Counted from the stretch's first letter, positions 37,181-46,309 are shown. The stretch: 64,000 bases of DNA from Microseira wollei NIES-4236 (GCF_020521235.1 NZ_BLAY01000012.1:18647-82646), one strand, 5' to 3'. Numbers and translations: made by a program. Notes: generated by a model not told the origin, from the sequence alone.

Positions 37181-37672
37181 ATGAGCGAAACCAAATTACT
37201 CAAACAATTGCCCGCCCAGTTAATCTCGCCAGAAAACTTTCAACCTTACGGTCAAGTTATATACGCCTCATCCGACGGAAAACACTACGATTCAACTGAT
37301 GCTCAATTGGTACTCAACAACGGTATTCCGCGCTTCTACATCATGCGTCTTACCGAAAGAGGGCGTAAATTTCACAAAATTACTCGCCACGTCAAATGCA
37401 CTCAATGTTTAGGTTCCCTCGAAGGCAAAGAATGGTTAATGGCAGTTGCCCCACCAAGTGAAGCACCCGCACCTAAATTAGAAGAAATATCCGCTTTTAG
37501 GATTCCTGGCAATTGTTTTATTAAATTAGAAGTAGGAACCTGGCACGCTGGCCCTTATTTCGATGGTGAATTTGTGGATTTCTACAACCTAGAACTCAGC
37601 GATACAAATATCATCGACCACGACACTTATAACATCTTACAAAACCAAAACTTAGAATTAGAAATCGTTTAA
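37181..37672 (+). CDS. Ureidoglycolate lyase family protein (AllA-like)
   Basis: A 163-residue cupin-type protein. LISPENFQPYGQVI at the start, GSLEGKEWLMAVAPP in the middle and LEVGTWHAGPYF followed by FVDFYNLEL match the ureidoglycolate lyase (AllA) family. True AllA cleaves ureidoglycolate to glyoxylate and urea in allantoin degradation; no other allantoin genes are nearby, so the substrate may differ. A good GGAG lies 8 nt before the ATG. Confidence 0.82.
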   Translation: MSETKLLKQLPAQLISPENFQPYGQVIYASSDGKHYDSTDAQLVLNNGIPRFYIMRLTERGRKFHKITRHVKCTQCLGSLEGKEWLMAVAPPSEAPAPKLEEISAFRIPGNCFIKLEVGTWHAGPYFDGEFVDFYNLELSDTNIIDHDTYNILQNQNLELEIV

Positions 37673-37812
37673 ATTGGCTAATTGCTAATTGCTAATTGCC
37701 TTTTTTCTTAGGGAGGCAGAGCCTCCGGTTACTTTGTTTCCAGGCTGAGCCTGGAAACAAGCAAACAAGCAATTAATTGCTCTTGTCCCCCCTCTCCTTG
37801 CAGGAGAGGGGG
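37673..37812. repeat. STRR and hairpin repeats between convergent genes
   Basis: Three GCTAATT heptamers at 37674-37697, then a TTTCCAGGCTGAGCCTGGAAAC hairpin (about 37739-37760, related to the hairpins in the ketosynthase gene) and a GGAGAGGGGG/CCCCTCTCC inverted pair near 37790-37823. Confidence 0.7.
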
Positions 37813-39219
37813 CTAGGGGGAGAGGTTTCTACACGCATCAATCAACCCTTTAACCCCACTTACCGGCACAATTTTTATCCCCAATTTATCGGCAAGTTCT
37901 TCAACCGTCATATCATCTAAAAAGCGAGAATCTCCATGCTTCAGCATCAGGGAAGGTAACAAAATTGCATCCCCTAATTCTTGCCCTTGTAAACCAGCTA
38001 ACAAATCCTTTCCTGTCAACAAACCAGTGACGGTTATTTGCTGTCCCCAATAGTCGCTACAAAGGGCGACCATATTTACTTCTAATCCTTCTACTCCATT
38101 AAGTCGTTGCAGAATCGGTTGAAATGCCAATTCAACCGCATTACCGACTACCCATGTCAATCTTCGCGGCGGGGAAACTTGGTTTGGCAGGCGTTTTGCA
38201 GCCTCTTCAAACTGTCTCAAAAATAGGCGAATTGAACCGACGCCGTTGTCTATTTGGGGATAAGTTTCGTAGTGAGATTCGGGGGGCAATTCCTGTTTGG
38301 CGATTAAAAACCATTCGTCTGCTAACCAAATACACTGGGATGTTTGATTTTGAGTTTTTGGGTTTGGATTCAGCAGTTTACTTTTATGTCTAGGTTTTGC
38401 AGTTGGTATATTTCTTTCTTGTTGCAATAAGGCTTGAATTTGTTGTACTTGGGCAATAACTTCTTGGGCTTTTTCGGGAGTTACTGGCTTTAATTCGTCT
38501 TCTGACGGGCGAAAGCGAGTTAACCCTACTGGAACTACTGCTACAGATGCTATTGCCGGTACATCACCTGTGTGAAATTTGGCTAAATCTAGTAAGGTTC
38601 TTTCTAGATGTATGCCGTCGTTAATGCCGGGACAAACAACTACTTGGGCGTGAATTTGCAAACGCTTTTCTTGAAACCACTTTATCTGCTCTAAAATTTG
38701 TCCAGCGCGGGGATTTTTTAGCAGGCGAATGCGTATTTCTGGTTCCGTTGCGTGAACGGATACGTAGAGGGGGGATAGGCGCATTTGTGCGATGCGTTCC
38801 CATTCTCTTTGGGTAAGATTAGTTAAGGTTAAGTAAGACCCATAAAGGAAACTGAGGCGATAGTCATCATCCTTAAGATAGAGAGATTCTCGTTTCCCTG
38901 GTGGTTGTTGATCGATGAAGCAAAACGGACAGCGGTTATTACACTGAATTAAACCGTCGAAGAGGGCGGTTTCAAATTCTATCCCTAAATCGTCGTCCCA
39001 GTCTTTTTCGATTTCAATTTTATGGGTTTTGCCAGCAGCGTCTAATACTTCCAATTCCAGTATTTCATCGGAACATAGGAATTTATAATCGATCAGATCG
39101 CGGGGTTTTTTGCCGTTGATGGCAACTAAGCGATCGCCGACTTCAAACCCAATCTCAGCACCGATAGAATTGGGCAGCACCCTGGTAATTAAAGCTGGAC
39201 GAATTGCAGTCTCGCTCAT
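37813..39219 (-). CDS. TIGR03279 family radical SAM protein (DUF512)
   Basis: About 468 residues. The order is an N-terminal PDZ-like segment (ITRVLPNSIGAEIGFEVGD in part), a radical-SAM cluster CNNRCPFC (near residue 93), and a C-terminal DUF512 region (VVGNAVELAF, SLMLKHGDSRFLDD). The cluster spacing CxxxCxxC is standard. It is nearly universal in cyanobacteria and its substrate is unknown. I chose ATG 39219; the 20 codons upstream (SNEQLTISNEQLA) are translated STRR heptamers. Confidence 0.88.
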   Translation of the reverse strand: MSETAIRPALITRVLPNSIGAEIGFEVGDRLVAINGKKPRDLIDYKFLCSDEILELEVLDAAGKTHKIEIEKDWDDDLGIEFETALFDGLIQCNNRCPFCFIDQQPPGKRESLYLKDDDYRLSFLYGSYLTLTNLTQREWERIAQMRLSPLYVSVHATEPEIRIRLLKNPRAGQILEQIKWFQEKRLQIHAQVVVCPGINDGIHLERTLLDLAKFHTGDVPAIASVAVVPVGLTRFRPSEDELKPVTPEKAQEVIAQVQQIQALLQQERNIPTAKPRHKSKLLNPNPKTQNQTSQCIWLADEWFLIAKQELPPESHYETYPQIDNGVGSIRLFLRQFEEAAKRLPNQVSPPRRLTWVVGNAVELAFQPILQRLNGVEGLEVNMVALCSDYWGQQITVTGLLTGKDLLAGLQGQELGDAILLPSLMLKHGDSRFLDDMTVEELADKLGIKIVPVSGVKGLIDACRNLSP

Positions 39220-39265
39220 TGCTAATTGCTCATTGCTAATTGTTAATTGTTCATTGCTATTACCT
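39200..39265. repeat. STRR tract overlapping the 5' end of the TIGR03279 gene
   Basis: TTGCTAA / TTGCTCA heptamers run across the preferred start codon. If an upstream ATG at 39279 is used, they would encode an N-terminal SNEQL repeat. Confidence 0.7.
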
Positions 39266-39290
39266 GTAGCGATGAACAATTAACCGCCTA

Positions 39291-40268
39291 TCAGATATTT
39301 TGCAACAATCCAGCGGCGAGCGCTGCCAAAATTACCACCCCAAACACCAATCGGTACGCGATAAACACAAACGTACTCTTGGTTTGTAAAAAACGTAACA
39401 ACCACGCGATGGAAAGATAGGAAAATACTGCCGCTGAAATTACCCCGAATAGCAGGGGAATGGGTCCGATACCCGCAAATCCTGTTTCTAGCACACCTTT
39501 AAACTCTACCAACCCAGCTAGTGTTATTGCTGGAATTCCGAGTAAAAATGAGAACCTCGCCGCTGTTTCTCGCTTCAAACTCATAAATAATCCAGCGGTG
39601 AGGGTTGAACCGGAACGAGAAACGCCGGGAATTAACGCCATTGCCTGGGCTAACCCCATTAAAACGCCATCTTTGACGCCTAACTTGTTAAAATCGCGCT
39701 TGCGAGTTCCGACTTTTTCTGCTACTCCCAGCAACAGGGACATGACAATCGAAGCAGTTGCGATCGCTCCCATACTCCGGAGGGGCGAGTTATCAAAATC
39801 GGGAATAAATTTCTTAATCAGCAGTCCAAAAAAGACAATGGGTATGGTTCCCAGAGCAATTCCCACTGCCATGCGGAAGTCGTTATCTTGATAATCCTGG
39901 CGGGAAATTGCCGCGATCGCTCCCACGGTAATATTCGTGATATCCCGCCAGAAGTACCACAGCACGGCGGCGATGCTCCCCAGCTGAATTACTGCTGTAA
40001 AAGCAACTCCCGGATCTCCCCACCCCAATGCTACCGGCACGACTTTTAAATGCGCCGTGCTGCTGATGGGCAAAAACTCGGTCAATCCCTGCACTGCCCC
40101 TAAAATAATTGCCTGAAATATATTTACCTGAGCCACATCACCCGCGACTGACGCCGGTGCAGTCGCCTGTGCCAGTTGCGTGCTAATAGCTTTTATGGGC
40201 AACGCCAGAATGGCGCTAGTCACTCCCATACTTGTGAATGTCAGTAGTTGATTTCTTGATAAAGCCAT
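39291..40268 (-). CDS. uppP: Undecaprenyl-diphosphatase
   Basis: A 325-residue UppP/BacA. The signature motifs are GLTEFLPISSTAHL and LIPGVSRSGSTLTAG, and about eight membrane helices are predicted. It dephosphorylates undecaprenyl diphosphate to recycle the lipid carrier of cell-wall synthesis. The first ~45 residues (including a hydrophobic stretch and QATAPASVAGD) form an extension common in cyanobacterial homologues. Confidence 0.95.
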   Translation of the reverse strand: MALSRNQLLTFTSMGVTSAILALPIKAISTQLAQATAPASVAGDVAQVNIFQAIILGAVQGLTEFLPISSTAHLKVVPVALGWGDPGVAFTAVIQLGSIAAVLWYFWRDITNITVGAIAAISRQDYQDNDFRMAVGIALGTIPIVFFGLLIKKFIPDFDNSPLRSMGAIATASIVMSLLLGVAEKVGTRKRDFNKLGVKDGVLMGLAQAMALIPGVSRSGSTLTAGLFMSLKRETAARFSFLLGIPAITLAGLVEFKGVLETGFAGIGPIPLLFGVISAAVFSYLSIAWLLRFLQTKSTFVFIAYRLVFGVVILAALAAGLLQNI

Positions 40269-40444
40269 AGTGTTTTTGCCAATCGGGCAGGTGGGCAGGT
40301 GGGCAGGGGGGCAGGGGGGCAGATGGGCAGATGGAGCAGAGGTCTAGGGGCATTTGAATGTAGATTCTCCCCATCTCCCCTGCTCACCCGCTCACCCGCT
40401 CACCTGCCCCATGACAGTCTCGTCCAACTACGATAAGATTAACA
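40269..40444. repeat. GGGCAGGTGGGCAG and GCTCACCC microsatellites
   Basis: Between the divergent uppP and DUF3120 genes lie GGGCAGGT/GGGCAGGG direct repeats (about 40284-40330) and, about 60 bp further, inverted CGCTCACC repeats (about 40383-40408), which could pair. The two genes' promoters must lie in or beside these repeats. Confidence 0.6.
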
Positions 40445-41251
40445 ATGCCCCCCTGGGGGATAATTTTAGTGATATATTACATAAAATTAACTAAAGTAAC
40501 AAAAATTAAAAATACGTTGTTAAACAATACCTTGTCTGCCTACACCCCCGTTCCAACCGCGATTGCTTCAACGCCGCCAAAGGCGAGCAAATCTACCACC
40601 CGGTGGCGGATTGGCTCGAAGAAAGCCTGGTTAACCTTCGCGGCGGCGTCTTTTCTAGTTTCAGTGCCGGTATTTATCCAAGCGCCCTTAGTACGGCTGC
40701 TGCCGTGGTTGAGTTTGGTTTTAACAATTGGCTGGTTAGGTCTGGCTGTGGCGCTGTGGAGGCGCAAGGAAACCCATCTCTGGGGAGATTTACTGGTGGG
40801 TTTCACTTGGAGTTGGTTAGCTGGGTCGATTTATTGGGGTTGGTGGCGCTGGGAACCTTTAATTCACTTGCCGGTGGAGGCGATCGGATTACCCTTTGCT
40901 TTAGTATGCTTGAGTCGTCGTTGGGGGCAGATGGGAAATTGGTTTTATATCGGTTCCTTGTTTGGCACGGCGGTGACGGATCTGTATTTTTACATAGTGG
41001 ATTTGATTCCTTTTTGGCGGCAGTTGATGCGGGTAGAACCGGAATTAGCGACACCGATATTGCAACAAGCGCTGGCACAAGTCCAGACACCCTGGGGGAT
41101 CGCATCAGCAGCAGCACTGGCTGTAATTCTCCTAATTGTGGGGACTTTACCGTTGCGCTGCGGGCAGTTACACTGGTGGGCGTTCAGTGGAGCAGTCTTG
41201 AGTACAATTATGGTGGATAGCCTGTTTTGGCTGGCTGCAAGAGCCGCCTAA
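40445..41251 (+). CDS. DUF3120 family membrane protein
   Basis: A 268-residue protein with about six membrane helices after a Ser/Thr-rich N-terminus. The RRKETHLWGDLLVGFTWSWL and GSIYWGWWRWEP segments, rich in Trp, match the cyanobacteria-specific DUF3120 family as I recall it. Function is unknown. The N-terminal ~45 residues lack family character, so the true start may lie downstream at a non-ATG codon. Confidence 0.8.
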   Translation: MPPWGIILVIYYIKLTKVTKIKNTLLNNTLSAYTPVPTAIASTPPKASKSTTRWRIGSKKAWLTFAAASFLVSVPVFIQAPLVRLLPWLSLVLTIGWLGLAVALWRRKETHLWGDLLVGFTWSWLAGSIYWGWWRWEPLIHLPVEAIGLPFALVCLSRRWGQMGNWFYIGSLFGTAVTDLYFYIVDLIPFWRQLMRVEPELATPILQQALAQVQTPWGIASAAALAVILLIVGTLPLRCGQLHWWAFSGAVLSTIMVDSLFWLAARAA

Positions 41252-41547
41252 GCGAGCAGTTCACCTTGCCTGTATTCCCAGCAGCTCGAGTGCCTGAAGT
41301 GCTATTTTCTGGAAAAGACAGCGCTCGGGAACTGTGGTAAGCGATCTTGGCTAAGCAGGCATCCCTTTTGCAGGTTAGACTCGAACGAGTACTTGAGGGC
41401 ACGCGGGAATCTAAAAGGAATGGGCGAGCATTACCAATCTGGTCGAAGACTCGTTATCTGTTGGCCAAAAGGTGACGCGCAACCCCAAAAATCCCTCGGC
41501 TGTAGCCGAGATTGTCAAACAAGGTTAAAAACTCTGGCTGGCTCTAG
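41252..41547. other. Spacer with possible short coding remnant
   Basis: No complete gene is seen. At about 41415-41527 one plus-strand frame reads EWASITNLVEDSLSVGQKV, then NPKNPSAVAEIVKQG and a stop; it looks protein-like but has no start codon and I do not recognise it. No terminator with a T-run is seen. Confidence 0.35.
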
Positions 41548-42555
41548 GTGGCTTTTCAGTCGGTGGTGACATTGCAACCCACTTCCACTCCTTATCTGTT
41601 ACTGCGGACCGAATCCGGAAATCGCTACCTGCCATTAGTGGGTAGTCATTGCTGGACTATTGGTCGGAGTGATGACAACAACTTCGTAATCACAGACCGC
41701 TGGATTTCTCGGAACCATGCCATGTTGCAGTGTATGGAAACGGGAGAATTTTATTTAATCGATCTCGGCAGTCGTAACGGCTCGTTTGTCAACGGACGAC
41801 GAGTCAGCGTACCCGTAACGTTACGACACGGCGATCGCCTCACGTTCGGTCAGACCGAACTGGAGTTTTTCTGCCCTGGCGGGATGCACCAGCCTTTCTC
41901 GACTGGTAACTTGATCTCAGACGATTTAACGGCGACTTCTGCGTTACACGTGCGCCGTCTAATCTCGGTCATGGTGGTTGACATTCGCGACTTTACCGTT
42001 TTAACCAGGCAACTCGATGAAAAGATCCTCTCAGAAGTCATCGGCACCTGGTTTCGTCATTCCGGCAGCATTATTCGCAAATACGGCAGCTGGGTGGACA
42101 AATATATCGGCGATGCGGTGATGGCAGTTTGGTTTCATGGCAGCCAAAAAGTCACTACCAGCGAGATCGCTCAGGTGTGTGGGGCGTTGAACGATCTGTA
42201 TAAAATGACTCGCGAGCTTAATATGCAATACCCCTTACCCTTCCCGTTGCGAATAGGAGCGGGGATCAATACAGGGTATGCCATGGTAGGCAATACCGGC
42301 AGTGGGGATCGCCCAGATTACACCGCTCTGGGCGATACGGTGAATGCTGCCTTTCGCTTAGAATCCTCTACCAAAGAACTGCGCCTCGATGTCGCTTTCG
42401 GCGAAGCAACTTACGAATATCTCTTGCCTTTGGGGATAGAGCAAGCTGGTTTCCAGCAACACACGGTGCATCTGAAAGGCTACGATAGCCCGACCGTCAC
42501 CTATGCCGGAACTTTTGTGGATCTGGAGGCTCTATGGCAAAGGCAACTTCAGTAA
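41548..42555 (+). CDS. FHA-domain adenylate/guanylate cyclase
   Basis: A 335-residue protein. An FHA domain (about residues 25-110) shows GRSDDNNFVITDRWISRNHA and IDLGSRNGSFVNG, so the phosphothreonine-binding residues are present. A class III nucleotidyl cyclase domain (about 140-320) follows, with the metal-binding Asp in VVDIRDFTVLTRQ and YTALGDTVNAAFRLES. It makes cAMP or cGMP in response to a phosphopeptide input. The start is GTG; no better ATG is available before the FHA domain. Confidence 0.9.
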   Translation: MAFQSVVTLQPTSTPYLLLRTESGNRYLPLVGSHCWTIGRSDDNNFVITDRWISRNHAMLQCMETGEFYLIDLGSRNGSFVNGRRVSVPVTLRHGDRLTFGQTELEFFCPGGMHQPFSTGNLISDDLTATSALHVRRLISVMVVDIRDFTVLTRQLDEKILSEVIGTWFRHSGSIIRKYGSWVDKYIGDAVMAVWFHGSQKVTTSEIAQVCGALNDLYKMTRELNMQYPLPFPLRIGAGINTGYAMVGNTGSGDRPDYTALGDTVNAAFRLESSTKELRLDVAFGEATYEYLLPLGIEQAGFQQHTVHLKGYDSPTVTYAGTFVDLEALWQRQLQ

Positions 42556-42929
42556 AATGGGCTTCTTGAGCCAGGCCACAGGCTTGATCCCAAACCCTCT
42601 GTCTGGAATAATCGAGCATGGGCAAAGCGGTAATCCGCTGAACACACCCATAGGATTTAGGCCAAGAAACCCGGTTTTTAGCAAAAATCCTGGGTTTGAC
42701 AGGGATAAATCGGCGAAAAAACCGGGTTTCTGGCCTCGCGTGCCCCTGTCCTGACCCAGTTTTGCTGCCGCTCCTGCAGCTGACTGAGAACGAACCCGTA
42801 AAACCGGGATGTACGGTGCAAAAGTTCGCAAACGGAGCTTTAATAATAGGAGCTGCAAAAACCGCATAATAATCTTTGATACATGCTGTGTGTGGGCAAA
42901 AAACCCATCTTTGAGGGAGGTACTGATTT
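42556..42929. other. Spacer upstream of psbU with a MITE-like element
   Basis: It contains the element at 42652-42752. The last 50 bp before psbU hold the leader with a GGGAGG ribosome-binding site about 10 nt before the ATG. A GGAGCTTTAATAATAGGAGCTGC direct repeat of GGAGCT lies near 42835-42858. Confidence 0.5.
42652..42752. mobile_element. MITE-like element, diverged copy
   Basis: 101 bp, AGGATTTAGGCC at the left and CGTGCCCCTGTCCT at the right, with three GAAACCCGG/CCGGGTTTC motifs. The outer inverted ends match the family only loosely. Confidence 0.55.
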
Positions 42930-43358
42930 ATGAAAGGATTGTTACGTTTGTTAACAATAGCAGCTTTGGTCGTAGGATGCCTGGGATGGCTGGGTCAAAC
43001 CCAAGCGGCAATGGCAGCGTCTTTGACCGATATCGCATTTCGCCCAAACCCGGTTTTAGCAGCCGAGGTACTGCGGAACAAGGTGGACGAAAAGTTAGGC
43101 GAGATGGGCTACAAAATCGACTTGAACAACACGAACGTGCGAGCCTTTAGGAAGCTGCCAGGGATGTTCCCCAACCTGGCGAAGAAAATTGTCGAAAATG
43201 CTCCCTACGAAAAGGTAGAAGACGTGCTGGACATTCCCGGACTCAGCGATCGCCAAAAACAACTGCTGCAAGCCAACTTGGATGAATTTACCGTCACTGA
43301 TGTCGAGACATCCTTGGTCGAAGGAGACGATCGGATTAATAACGGTGTCTATCGGTAA
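42930..43358 (+). CDS. psbU: Photosystem II 12 kDa extrinsic protein PsbU
   Basis: A 142-residue lumenal protein. A Sec-type signal peptide (about residues 1-30, ending AAMAAS) precedes the mature helix-hairpin-helix domain: [33 protein letters not shown] and [15 protein letters not shown]. PsbU sits on the lumenal face of photosystem II and stabilises the oxygen-evolving complex. It is a single gene with a strong GGGAGG ribosome-binding site. Confidence 0.96.
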   Translation: MKGLLRLLTIAALVVGCLGWLGQTQAAMAASLTDIAFRPNPVLAAEVLRNKVDEKLGEMGYKIDLNNTNVRAFRKLPGMFPNLAKKIVENAPYEKVEDVLDIPGLSDRQKQLLQANLDEFTVTDVETSLVEGDDRINNGVYR

Positions 43359-43458
43359 TGGGTAATGGCATTCCCAGGCGACCGCCTGGGTCACGAGGGT
43401 AATGGGTAATGGAAAAAATTATCCACCCGCCGCTTGCCCGTCGCACTTCCAGCTAGAT

Positions 43459-43560
43459 CGGGACTATGGCAAAGAAACCGGGTTTCTATGAAAAATCGTC
43501 GCTTTAGAACTAGAGATCGCAGCTGGAAACCCGGTTTCTAGGTTCTTCTGGCTTAAGTCC
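43459..43560. mobile_element. MITE-like element flanked by direct repeats
   Basis: About 102 bp from CGGGACTATGGC to GGCTTAAGTCC, with TATGAAAAATCGTCGCTTTA and two GAAACC(C/G)GGTTTC motifs inside. CAGCTAGAT occurs at 43450-43458 and again at 43560-43568, an 8-9 bp flanking direct repeat consistent with a target-site duplication. Confidence 0.75.
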
Positions 43561-43589
43561 AGCTAGATAGTAAAAAGCTAAATCCTCAA

Positions 43590-43625
43590 AATTCCCACTA
43601 CTGTAGTTGTAGTGGGAATTTTTAC
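43590..43625 (+). terminator. Hairpin with T-run downstream of psbU
   Basis: AATTCCCACTAC, a 7-nt loop, GTAGTGGGAATT, then TTTA. The 12-bp stem is perfect. It lies 230 bp after psbU, beyond the MITE-like element. Confidence 0.75.
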
Positions 43626-44005
43626 AGATAAACTTAATTAACCCTCTTCTGTAAGAGGCGAAGTATTATGAATAAAAGAATCAAAAGATAAAACTATACA
43701 AAATAGGTAGAGCAATCGATGTAGAATTACAAATACTGAAGCATTTGGCAAGAGATGCTCAATCAACAGTTGGAATCATAAACGCTGCTAAATTTACAGC
43801 CAGATCAAACAGTTGAATTGTCGTTACCAGACGCCGACCGAGTATTGCGGACTTGGGGAGAAACTTACAACTTACTCGATCTGGCCTACTTACAGAGGTT
43901 CACGCTGTTATGAGGTACAGTAGCAGCAAATTACACAGCAATTTTTTAATTGTTGAGGATTGATTAAATTGTACCGCATTACAGCGGTTCCCGCTGTAAC
44001 TGGTA

Positions 44006-44038
44006 AAACCCGCCCCTACACGCAATGGGGGCGGGTTT
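44006..44038. terminator. GC-rich hairpin AAACCCGCCCC / GGGGCGGGTTT
   Basis: An 11-bp inverted repeat about 60 bp from the VKOR stop codon. On the minus strand it is downstream of the VKOR gene, where it could end transcription, but there is no good T-run. It belongs to a dispersed family also seen near 49197 and 60612. Confidence 0.45.
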
Positions 44039-44096
44039 AAATTAACTGTCGCTGATGGCAAAATGGTTGGTAAAACCCGCCCCTAGATACAAAAAA

Positions 44097-45044
44097 TTAA
44101 CGTCCTGGCAGTGAATTTTGGAAGTTGCGCGCGCCTGTATATCCAGATATTTCGGCGAGTTTTTCTAAAGTTTGCACCCCAGAATACAACTGACCGTTAA
44201 TTTCCCAAGTTGGATAGCCGGTGATATTAGCAGCTTGGCACAGATCTGGGCGACCATTTTTGCCTTTGGGGTCGCATTCGATGTAATTTAGTTCTTCTGC
44301 GGCTTGTTTGCCAAACAGTACTTTTTGCTCGAAGCAGTGGGGACACCAATAAGCGCCGTATTCTTTAGCACCTATTTGTTTTAGATGACGCGCTAGGGCA
44401 AGTTCTGCGGGGCCGGATGTGGTAGTAATGGGTGGGCTAGTTAGTCCGGCACTTGCACCAGTTCCAGTATGGGGGGTACTAGCGGTAGCATAGGCACCCA
44501 AGGAACCGATCAGCGCCACCAAACCGACAATTATGCCGATAAAAAATAGCTGTCCAATGTCTTCCCAACTGCGACCGACTAATGTGAGGATTAAAAGGCT
44601 GATGGAAAAAACGACAGAAGCAAGGCAATAAATACAAAATGCCTTGATCTGAAACGCCATGAGATAGAGAAGATAGCCGCTGAAAACGACCATTGCGATC
44701 GCACCCGCAAACAACAGCAGCCAAGTCCAATTTTCCAGCTGGGAGCGTAACTGTTTATTTTCTTGCGGATCGATCCGCAACGGCACTAAAGCCGCTACCA
44801 TCATCGTTATGTAAGCCAAGAACCCAAACAGCGATAGCGGCACGCCAAACAGTTTGGCATAATTCGACAGCAGAACGGCGTTACAGTTGATAATGCCGCT
44901 GGTGGGGCAAAATGCCGCTTCTTTTAGTATCCCCAACTCGATCAGAGTCAGATAAAACGTGTTGAGGGCACCTAAGCCTGCGAGCGCTCCAATTATAGGC
45001 CGCGACCAGCGATGAATCCAGGGAGTAGGACGTCTGCGAATCAT
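44097..45044 (-). CDS. Vitamin K epoxide reductase (VKOR)-thioredoxin fusion protein
   Basis: A 315-residue membrane protein. The VKOR part (about residues 1-200) has four to five helices with AFCPTSGIINCNAV (a loop cysteine pair) and the active-site CIYC. A C-terminal thioredoxin-like domain faces the lumen or periplasm, with YWCPHCFEQK and the cis-Pro motif TGYPTWE. The fusion forms disulphides in exported proteins and assists photosystem II assembly in cyanobacteria, coupled to quinone. All active-site cysteines are present. Confidence 0.94.
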   Translation of the reverse strand: MIRRRPTPWIHRWSRPIIGALAGLGALNTFYLTLIELGILKEAAFCPTSGIINCNAVLLSNYAKLFGVPLSLFGFLAYITMMVAALVPLRIDPQENKQLRSQLENWTWLLLFAGAIAMVVFSGYLLYLMAFQIKAFCIYCLASVVFSISLLILTLVGRSWEDIGQLFFIGIIVGLVALIGSLGAYATASTPHTGTGASAGLTSPPITTTSGPAELALARHLKQIGAKEYGAYWCPHCFEQKVLFGKQAAEELNYIECDPKGKNGRPDLCQAANITGYPTWEINGQLYSGVQTLEKLAEISGYTGARNFQNSLPGR

Positions 45045-45135
45045 AATGGAATTTTAGATTTTAGATTTCAGATTTCAGATTTTAGATTCTGGGTGACTAT
45101 CCCATTTTGACCTATGCAGCCTGGTGTCTAGTTCT

Positions 45136-45180
45136 AGCATAAGAAACCCGGTTTTTCCAAAAAACCGGGTTTCTCAAATC
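45136..45180. repeat. GAAACCCGGTTTTT / AAAAACCGGGTTTC hairpin
   Basis: A self-complementary pair separated by a few bases, about 90 bp upstream of the VKOR start. The same hairpin is at 57703-57737 and, in variant form, at 59253-59291. It is the inner motif of the MITE-like family, present here alone. Confidence 0.75.
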
Positions 45181-45325
45181 GGCGACTCAACTAGAACAGC
45201 AGGAGTCCCGCACTCTACCTGAAACGTGAGTGCCGGGAGGAATGGGCAGCGCACCAGGAGGGGTTCGATGCCCCGAAAGCTGCCAAATACGCTATAATCG
45301 AAGCAAGAATATTCAAATATTGAAA

Positions 45326-46309
45326 ATGTCCCAAGTCCTCACGGTTTCTTGCAAGTTGGAAGTGTTGCCGCAACAGGTTGAAAAGCTTGATGCGGTACTT
45401 TCTGCTTTTGCAAAATGCTGTGAGTATGTGAACTCTCACACACCAGAAAAGCTGACTAATCAGATTGCGGTTCAGTCCTTGATTTACAAGGAAGCAAGAG
45501 CGCATTCTGGCTTGTCTGCTCAGATGACGATTCACGCGATTCGTCGGGTTTGTGCCAATCGTAAGACCGCAAAACAGAAGGGTAAGCCTGTTAAAGGATT
45601 TGCTCCAACCAGCGCAACTTACGACAGCCGCACTTTCACTTTTCGGGAATCTGATTGGGTAGTTAGCCTGACGATGCTAAAGGGCAGAGAGAAATTTAAA
45701 CTGCATATCGGTAATTACCAGAAACACTTGCTGGCGGGGCAAAATCCCAAATCGGCAACACTGGCAAAGCGCTTTGACGGTAGTTTCTATCTGCAAATTC
45801 AGTTGGAGTCTGCGCCACCTGCCATTCCTGAGACTGAGGATGTGCTTGGGGTAGACTTGGGACGTACCGATATTGCTGTTACTAGTGAGGGAGAGAAGTT
45901 TAGTGGCAAGGAGATAACCCAGGTTCGAGATAGATATAGTCGGGTTCGGGCTTCGTTGCAGCGCCAAGCGTCCAAAGGCACAAGGTCTAGTCGGCGTAGA
46001 TGTCGGCAAGTCCTGAAACGGTTGAGTGGAAGTGAACGAAGGTTCCAAGCTTGGCTGAACCATACCTCGAAAACTTGTCATGGCTGCAAAGTGATTGGCA
46101 ACCGTCACGGTAAAAAATTTGAGTGCCTGAATTTAGCTTGTGGCTGGATGGGCGATGCTGATGTGAACGGGGCAAAAAATATTGCTGCTTTGGGGATGCT
46201 CGTAAACCATCCCGGAGGTTCCGAAATAATGTCCTGTTTTTTGCAGGATGTTGTTTTGAGGGCTGCTGAAAGCCCGCGCTGTACCGCCATTGCGGTCAGC
46301 GTCGGGTAG
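45326..46309 (+). CDS. IS605-family TnpB with internal deletion (probably inactive nuclease)
   Basis: About 327 residues from ATG 45326; the frame also runs 32 codons upstream without family character. The N-terminal OrfB helices, RuvC-I (GVDLGRTDIAVTSEG, Asp near residue 176), the zinc finger (CHGCKVIGN, then CLNLACGW) and RuvC-III (DADVNGAKNIA) are recognisable. Between RRFQAWLNH and TSKTCHGC, normal TnpB has about 80 residues including the RuvC-II glutamate (ALEDL-like); here the two ends are joined in frame. DNA cleavage should therefore be lost. No tnpA is adjacent. The C-terminal tail overlaps where the omega-RNA scaffold would be encoded. Confidence 0.9.
   Translation: MSQVLTVSCKLEVLPQQVEKLDAVLSAFAKCCEYVNSHTPEKLTNQIAVQSLIYKEARAHSGLSAQMTIHAIRRVCANRKTAKQKGKPVKGFAPTSATYDSRTFTFRESDWVVSLTMLKGREKFKLHIGNYQKHLLAGQNPKSATLAKRFDGSFYLQIQLESAPPAIPETEDVLGVDLGRTDIAVTSEGEKFSGKEITQVRDRYSRVRASLQRQASKGTRSSRRRCRQVLKRLSGSERRFQAWLNHTSKTCHGCKVIGNRHGKKFECLNLACGWMGDADVNGAKNIAALGMLVNHPGGSEIMSCFLQDVVLRAAESPRCTAIAVSVG

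Larger units (their letters stand above)
43359..44096. other. Spacer with MITE-like element, terminator and coding remnants
   Basis: After psbU: a CCCAGGCGACCGCCTGGG hairpin at about 43373-43391, the MITE-like element (43459-43560), the hairpin terminator (43590-43625), and a short plus-strand remnant (about 43787-43913, LNLQPDQTVELSLPDADRVL) with no start or known family. Two GGTAAAACCCGCCCCTA repeats (about 44002 and 44073) precede the VKOR stop. Confidence 0.5.

Noticed and set aside
40603..41220. 205-residue plus-strand frame inside the DUF3120 gene
   Set aside because: It is a shifted frame of a gene with convincing membrane helices and Trp-rich family motifs.
45677..46108. Minus-strand frame opposite the TnpB gene
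   Set aside because: Antisense shadow; TnpB motifs are unmistakable on the plus strand.
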